Shown here one piece after another: positions 59,221 through 64,000 of a stretch of DNA of 64,000 nt (the first letter of the stretch is position 1; each line of letters starts with the position of its first letter). A program made the position numbers and the translations under genes. Under the pieces are notes generated by a model, which was not told the DNA's origin, searched no databases, and worked only from the letters and a program-made list of their open reading frames with translations. Where the stretch lies: NCBI GenBank assembly GCA_963921195.1, contig OY992536.1:234334023-234398022 (forward strand). The letters are read 5' to 3'. The DNA is from Pegoplata infirma. Taxonomy: Eukaryota > Arthropoda > Insecta > Diptera > Anthomyiidae.

Positions 59221-59646
59221 AGTTATGTGAGTAACAAATGAAACGGCTTCTTTGCTTGGTTTTATTGTACTAGCTTTATTTATTTACAAAAACTTAGATC
59301 TACTTAAATTTTAAATTTATAAAATGATGAATCTGCAAGCTATGCAGATTTGTTGATCTTTTTATTTCTCAAACTTAAATCAAACTTAAATATTTTTATT
59401 TAAATGACAAATCTGTTAACTAAGCAGATTTGTTTATAACCAAATTACATATGTTCGTGTGTATGTTCATTTATGCATGAAACATACATACTTTGAAATT
59501 CTTTATTTATGAAGAATACAGAACCAATGAAGGATCATGTTACAAGTCTGCATGCAAACAGGCAGAACATTCAAATGATGAAGTCATTTGAATGTCAGAG
59601 CAGTCAAATGGTAAAATCTTTGACTGGGTTAGAGTCCCATATAACT
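59221..59646 (-). repeat. 3' LTR of the errantivirus
   Basis: Ends are AGTTAT and ATAACT, a 6-bp perfect inverted repeat; AGTTA...TAACT ends are usual in errantiviruses. AATAAA poly(A)-type signals on the minus strand lie near 59261-59284 and 59502-59507. GCAGATTTGTT occurs twice (about 59345 and 59423). The last 43 bases of the env frame run into the LTR. The 5' LTR is outside the window, so LTR age cannot be estimated. Confidence 0.8.
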
Positions 59647-60209
59647 CCTCCACCCCTAGATTTAACGGTCTCTGTTAAATTAGAGTTTGTGGGGTTAGCT
59701 TTCAATTCAATATTAACATTTATTTCTTCATTGTTTCCTCCTCTTTTACAATATTTATAGATTATGAAAACCAAAATCACTACCACCAATAATGATATAA
59801 GACTTATGTTGATCCCGTAGGATACATTTCTATGATATACCAATTCTTTTATTTGTTTAATGTTTTCAAATTGATTCAATTTTAGTTTTTCAAAAGTGAT
59901 TTTTTCTTCAAATATCACCTTTGTTGAACCACTGTTCGGGTAAATGAACCGCTCATGAACAATAGTTTTTTTGTTTAAAAATTTTTCATTTAATATTTCC
60001 AATTCACAATTGCCAAAATTTATTAGATAGTTCCCGTTCAGAACAATGTTTCTGTTATCGCAATTTTGCGTCAACTTGGCATTTTTCATATTTTTAATCA
60101 AAATTAAATCGTCATCGAGTACTTCGATGTTTGAATCATTATTGTATCTTAATTTACAATCATTCGATACAACACAACTTTTGCTTTTCTTTAAGTCCGT
60201 AAACGTCAA
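59604..60209 (-). CDS. env: Env C-terminal part (transmembrane region), out of frame with the N-terminal part
   Basis: 201 codons from the first Met; the same frame is open upstream to about 60246, so this Met is probably not a true start. A hydrophobic segment at residues about 134-152 (ISLISLLVVVILVFIIYKY) followed by basic KR is a membrane anchor with a short cytoplasmic tail. Four cysteines (residues 12, 18, 50, 68) could form ectodomain disulfides. It continues the envelope protein begun at 61126 but in another frame, so it looks like the 3' half of a frameshifted env. Its 3' end overlaps the polypurine tract and LTR. If the frame break is an assembly error, env would be one gene. Confidence 0.75.
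   Translation of the reverse strand: MTFTDLKKSKSCVVSNDCKLRYNNDSNIEVLDDDLILIKNMKNAKLTQNCDNRNIVLNGNYLINFGNCELEILNEKFLNKKTIVHERFIYPNSGSTKVIFEEKITFEKLKLNQFENIKQIKELVYHRNVSYGINISLISLLVVVILVFIIYKYCKRGGNNEEINVNIELKANPTNSNLTETVKSRGGGVIWDSNPVKDFTI
59647..59657 (-). promoter_or_regulatory. Polypurine tract (plus-strand primer site)
   Basis: The minus strand reads AGGGGTGGAGG immediately before the LTR start AGTTAT. Position and composition fit the polypurine tract that primes plus-strand DNA synthesis. It lies within the env reading frame. Confidence 0.7.
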
Positions 60210-60247
60210 ATTCTCTTCGTAAGAGTACGTTACGTTATTTATGTCGA

Positions 60248-61126
60248 CTACAAGTTCATTTCTAAAAACTCGTCGATTTCTAAAAACTTGTCATTTGGCA
60301 ATGGAGTCATCAGTTTTAAATCTGTCACAAAAAAGTCGATTGGAATTTTTATTGCTATGACTAGCGAATTGTTCGTATACGTCATAACTCCCATTTTTAT
60401 AAGTCGCAGTTTAAAATAGTCAATATTAAATTTTTCTATTTCCTCAGGTGTCAGTACACCAGGGTGTATTATATTATTTTTAGCCGAAGCTATATTCTCC
60501 TGAATTTGCGTAATCTTATTTTCCAAACTTTTTAATTTAAGTATTTGGTCCGTGTACAATAGTCTTTTAACAATTTCGTTATTTCGTTTTTTAACTTCTT
60601 CAAAAGTTGAATCTATTTTATTTCTGTCATCTTCTATTGCTTTCCGTATTATCTCAATGGATTCGTTAAAATGTGTATTAATAGTAATCTGTTTGTTTAA
60701 GGTTTCAATGGCATTGTGGCCATTAATATCAGCGTATTTTAGATGTTCTAAAATTTCTTCTTTATCGTCGTTGTCCATCAGTCCGAACAACCATTTATAA
60801 ATCTTACCTACTCCGTTAATCAAGCCTCTCTTTTCCCTATTTAAGTTAGAGGGTATTATAGTTTTAATTTTCGCCTTGATAACTCTAATTTCCAATTCCA
60901 AAATTTCTTTATTATCTACATCTATCTGCTTTATATTATCTTCTATTTGGTTAATTATGTTAAAAATTTCCGAAGGATGTATAATATGTAATACTATATT
61001 TGTTACATTGGTAATTTCCGTTTTCCTTAGTTGAATTTTTGTGTACCCCGAGTCCTCCTCAATCCTGTTGATTTGCAGAAGTCCTTGGACTACCACTATC
61101 AATGAAATCATCAGTGTGATTTTCAT
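60248..61126 (-). CDS. env: Env N-terminal part (signal peptide, furin site, fusion peptide)
   Basis: 292 codons. Residues 1-19 are a signal peptide (MKITLMISLIVVVQG then LLQI). REKR at 97-100 is a furin-type cleavage site, followed at once by GLINGVGKIYKWLFGLMD, the fusion-peptide pattern of insect errantivirus envelopes and baculovirus F proteins. Residues about 120-220 are helical, coiled-coil-like and rich in N, I and E. The frame stops at 60248, far short of a membrane anchor, just after an 18-bp imperfect in-frame duplication coding two FLE-containing hexapeptides. The start overlaps the end of pol (61059) by 68 bases in another frame, as expected for an env made from a spliced RNA. Family assignment is firm; function is probably lost. 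Confidence 0.85.
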   Translation of the reverse strand: MKITLMISLIVVVQGLLQINRIEEDSGYTKIQLRKTEITNVTNIVLHIIHPSEIFNIINQIEDNIKQIDVDNKEILELEIRVIKAKIKTIIPSNLNREKRGLINGVGKIYKWLFGLMDNDDKEEILEHLKYADINGHNAIETLNKQITINTHFNESIEIIRKAIEDDRNKIDSTFEEVKKRNNEIVKRLLYTDQILKLKSLENKITQIQENIASAKNNIIHPGVLTPEEIEKFNIDYFKLRLIKMGVMTYTNNSLVIAIKIPIDFFVTDLKLMTPLPNDKFLEIDEFLEMNL

Positions 61127-63998
61127 TTTGGTTATCCTGAAAAATATATTTTCGTTTTACTTGCGTTTTATAAGCTTTTTTAAATTTATTATCCCTAGAT
61201 ACTAAATGATTATCTTCTACTTTAAAATTCTTTACTTTCTTATACTTAGGTTGTGTTTTACTAACCCTATGATTTTTTATAAATTCATTTTCAAAGTTTT
61301 TAACATTATTATTTCCCCTTTTAGCATTTATAGCATTTATTTTAGCTATTTTCTGCTCATGTTGCTTTTCTGAAAATTTCTTCAGATCTTCCTCTGACAT
61401 TGTATTATTAATGAAACTAATTGGTTTCATTTTTGTTGTCGAATGTATCGTATTATTGTAAGCAATTATTGCTTTACATACTTTTTCTTCCAAATCGTCC
61501 TCGTTATTTTCATCTGCGTTAAACAGTCGAATGTGTTCATTAAGTGTCAGATGGAGTCTTTCAACATCTGAATTACCTGTTTTGTTATAAGTTGTAGTAA
61601 AGTGAACATCAATTCCATAATCCTTTAAGAATTGCTTCACCGCTACAGTGTCCAGTTCGTTATCTGTAACCAGTGTTTCCGGTTTGCCAAGATATTGAAT
61701 CCGTGACTTAATTGCAGATACAATTGATAGCCATGTTCTATCTTTCAGTGGGTGTGCGGTTGCGTATTTTGTACATTTGTCAATACTGGTTAAAAACATT
61801 ACACCTCTTTGTGGATACCAGATATCAAAATGAACAATCTCATTTTGTCTGCTAGGGGTTTTCGTTATGTTCAACGAATGTTTAACAGGATTTCTATCAT
61901 ATTTAGCTCTATTGCATACTTCGCAATTATTTATATATCTTTGAATGGCTTTTTGTAGATTCGGGCAATAATATTTTCTTCTTATTTCCGAAAATACTTC
62001 ATTTACCCCCCTGTGATTGTTGTTTAAGTGCTCTTTTTCAATTATTTGAAGAATTTTACCCTCATCGGTAATATCCTCTAACAGAGGACTCGCTTTTAAT
62101 ACTTTTAAATTTTTATTTTTCGCAAAATATTTTATATAAAGATCTTGGAATTTTAAAAACAAACGGTCGTCAGAGCAATATATTACTGAAAGTCCTCTTT
62201 GTGGAAGTTTTTCTTTCATTATCCCCAACAAATCGCTATTTGGTGCCAAATTTACCGTTTCTCTGCTTTTATTTTTAAACACAATTTTCTTGCTACAGGA
62301 TTGTCTCCCTGCATTTTTCAAGATTAGTTGGTTTTTGAATAAATTTAGCGGGTTTTCAGTTATTTTAATGAAGTCGGTACTGTCAGTTTCTGCACTGTGT
62401 ACCGTATCCGTATCATCTTCAAACAACTCATTCAGATTAACGATCATTTGATCATCTGATTCCGAAACGATACGGCTGAGGCCGTCCGCAATAACGTTTT
62501 CTTTTCCCTTTATGTATGCAATGTCGAAATCGAATTCATTTAATTTAATCTTCCATCGTTGGAGTTTAGAATTCGGTTCCTTTAAATTGTTTAACCATAC
62601 TAGAGGTCGGTGGTCTGTTCTTATCGTAAATCTTCTTCCGAAAAGATAAGGACGAAAATACTTTGTCGCCCAAACTATAGCTAAGAGTTCTTTCTCTATA
62701 GTGCTATAATTTTTCTCATGACCATTCAGTGATCGACTAGCATAGCAAATGACTCTGTCATTTTGCATTAATACTGCTCCTAGAGCAAAGTTACTAGCAT
62801 CAGTAACTACAGTAAATTTTTTTGTAAAATCGGGATGTACCAAGATTGGATCCGATTTAATGAGAATCTTTAATTTCTCAAATGCGTTTTTATAATCCTC
62901 ATCTTTGAGATTTATTCGCGCATTTTTCTTTAGGTATTTAACCAAAGGATGAGCTACTTTAGAGTAGTCTTTTATAAACCGTCTGTAGTAACCTGTAATC
63001 CCCAAAAACGATTTTATTTCCTTTTGGTTAGTTGGGAGTAAGATTTTATCTATTGCCTCCACTTTTTTCGGATTTGGCTTAATGCCATTGTTAGTGACTA
63101 AATGTCCCAGAAACTCTGTTTCCTGTTTTAAAAAACTACATTTTCCCAATTGGATTTTCAAGTTTGCTTTTGTTAAGCAATTCAACACTTTATTTAGAGA
63201 TTCCATATGTTCTTCTACGCTTGTAGAAAATATTAGAATGTCATCCAAATAAACTATGCAAATTTTCCCAATATGTTCCTTTAAGACTTCGTTCATCAGT
63301 CTTTGGAAAGTAGAGGGCGCGTTTTTCAGACCAAATGGCATTCGAAGGAATTCATAATGACCATTCGCTGTTGAAAAAGCTGTTTTATGGATGTCTCTTT
63401 CATCCATTTCAATTTGATGAAAGCCTTGGGCCAAATCGAGAGTTGTAAAGTATTGACATCTTCCCAATTTATCAAATATGTCATCCATATTTGGGATTGG
63501 AAACCTATCTTCGATAGTGATGCCGTTTAATTTCCTGTAGTCAATTACAAGACGCCACCTTTGAATGTTAGACGCGTCCAGCTTCTTTGGAACTATCCAA
63601 ATAGGGCTGTTGTAAGCACTTGAGGATTCTCGAATTATCCCCTGTTCAAGCATTTCCTCTATTTGCTTGTTAATTTCCTTTTTATGGATCTCCGGGTATC
63701 TATAAATTTTGGAGTATACCGGTATATCATTTTGGGTTTGTATTTTATGTTTTACCTTATTCGTGAACGACAAATTTTCGTTCTCACGATAAAAGGTTTT
63801 ATTATGTGTTTTCAAAGTGGACATTAATTTTGTTTTGTCAGTTGTGTTCAAATATGACAAATCCAAATCAGATACAGAAGAAACAGTTTTACATATCTCA
63901 TTATGTAAGATTTCCACATTTTCCTCGTGGCATTTATTTTCATATTCTTCTTCTTCTTTATTAAGGTAAATAGTGATGACTGCATTCTTCGCTGTCAT
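61059..63998 (-). CDS. pol: Pol polyprotein: reverse transcriptase, RNase H, integrase (5' end outside window)
   Basis: 979 codons without interruption. The first Met lies at the window edge, so the true frame surely extends further, and protease is not seen. Reverse transcriptase occupies about residues 95-330: catalytic D188 in TTLDLAQGF and the YLDD box at 250-253. RNase H is at about 390-510: D400 in VTDAS, E435/E437, D462 in TDHRP and D505 in IADGLSRI. Integrase follows: zinc-binding H657, H662, C692, C695; catalytic D725 (HFDIW), D779 (LVTDN) and E813 (DVERLH), with 33 residues between the last two by my count. The tail after residue 870 is basic, and I see no chromodomain. All catalytic residues are present, so it could be active. 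Confidence 0.95.
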   Translation of the reverse strand: MTAKNAVITIYLNKEEEEYENKCHEENVEILHNEICKTVSSVSDLDLSYLNTTDKTKLMSTLKTHNKTFYRENENLSFTNKVKHKIQTQNDIPVYSKIYRYPEIHKKEINKQIEEMLEQGIIRESSSAYNSPIWIVPKKLDASNIQRWRLVIDYRKLNGITIEDRFPIPNMDDIFDKLGRCQYFTTLDLAQGFHQIEMDERDIHKTAFSTANGHYEFLRMPFGLKNAPSTFQRLMNEVLKEHIGKICIVYLDDILIFSTSVEEHMESLNKVLNCLTKANLKIQLGKCSFLKQETEFLGHLVTNNGIKPNPKKVEAIDKILLPTNQKEIKSFLGITGYYRRFIKDYSKVAHPLVKYLKKNARINLKDEDYKNAFEKLKILIKSDPILVHPDFTKKFTVVTDASNFALGAVLMQNDRVICYASRSLNGHEKNYSTIEKELLAIVWATKYFRPYLFGRRFTIRTDHRPLVWLNNLKEPNSKLQRWKIKLNEFDFDIAYIKGKENVIADGLSRIVSESDDQMIVNLNELFEDDTDTVHSAETDSTDFIKITENPLNLFKNQLILKNAGRQSCSKKIVFKNKSRETVNLAPNSDLLGIMKEKLPQRGLSVIYCSDDRLFLKFQDLYIKYFAKNKNLKVLKASPLLEDITDEGKILQIIEKEHLNNNHRGVNEVFSEIRRKYYCPNLQKAIQRYINNCEVCNRAKYDRNPVKHSLNITKTPSRQNEIVHFDIWYPQRGVMFLTSIDKCTKYATAHPLKDRTWLSIVSAIKSRIQYLGKPETLVTDNELDTVAVKQFLKDYGIDVHFTTTYNKTGNSDVERLHLTLNEHIRLFNADENNEDDLEEKVCKAIIAYNNTIHSTTKMKPISFINNTMSEEDLKKFSEKQHEQKIAKINAINAKRGNNNVKNFENEFIKNHRVSKTQPKYKKVKNFKVEDNHLVSRDNKFKKAYKTQVKRKYIFQDNQNENHTDDFIDSGSPRTSANQQD

Positions 63999-64000
63999 CT

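Larger units (their letters stand above)
59221..64000 (-). mobile_element. Errantivirus (Ty3/gypsy retrovirus-like element with env), 3' part
   Basis: The minus strand carries, in order, pol (from the window edge to 61059), env (61126-59604, frameshifted), a polypurine tract and a 426-bp LTR. gag, protease, primer-binding site and the 5' LTR lie beyond the right edge. The left junction is ATAT (59217-59220), consistent with the AT-rich targets of 17.6/297-type errantiviruses; the second copy of the duplication cannot be checked. The element sits in a CACGGTG-ended transposon. Confidence 0.9.

Noticed and set aside
60552..60800. 82-codon plus-strand frame
   Set aside because: It is the antisense shadow of the env frame.

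Overview
The window looks like repeat-rich, non-genic DNA from a higher fly (Diptera, Brachycera; a calyptrate fly is plausible). It is very AT-rich and contains no recognisable host protein gene. The clues to the host are DINE-1/HINE-like Helitron-derived repeats (the 'ATACCCTC...GAGGGTAT' plus GTCY-microsatellite type known from Drosophila and relatives), 5'-TC...CTAG-3' Helitrons of insect type, and an insect endogenous retrovirus (errantivirus, Ty3/gypsy group with env). The species cannot be fixed from the sequence alone.

Layout. 1-17,012 is dominated by three copies of one unusual TA-flanked element (1-1,399 partial; 1,438-4,558 inverted; 14,265-17,012). Each has CACTCAC terminal inverted repeats, GC-rich GGTTGnnnCAACC subterminal palindromes and a long internal array of a 35-bp satellite. 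Between copies two and three lie an unrelated 47-bp TATCGATA satellite (5,960-9,150), a HINE with a 240-bp GGACAGAC array, and degenerate repeats. 17,206-22,120 is a Helitron, a degraded hAT element and a CACCGC-ended foldback. 23,200-46,900 is a dense mosaic of short non-autonomous elements: TA-flanked TIR elements, foldbacks, a Transib-like element, a Harbinger-like MITE, hAT MITEs and five or more HINE copies, separated by A/T-rich filler. 49,010-54,410 is a 37-bp relative of the 35-bp satellite, cut by a precisely inserted Helitron. 55,534-58,739 is a nested stack: a CACAGAA-ended element carrying both a CACGGTG-ended foldback and a hAT MITE. From 59,221 to the right edge is the 3' part of an errantivirus on the minus strand (pol, env, LTR), inserted at ATAT into a second CACGGTG element, which itself interrupts a HINE end.

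The only protein-coding genes are those of the errantivirus. pol (RT, RNase H, integrase) is open through the window; env is split by a frameshift and probably cannot make a full-length protein. All other open frames are short chance frames in repeats. The best candidate for something undescribed is the satellite-carrying transposon family: it appears to make, move and invert satellite arrays, and it links a 35-bp array, a 37-bp array and perhaps the 47-bp array through a shared TTCTATAGAA palindrome.
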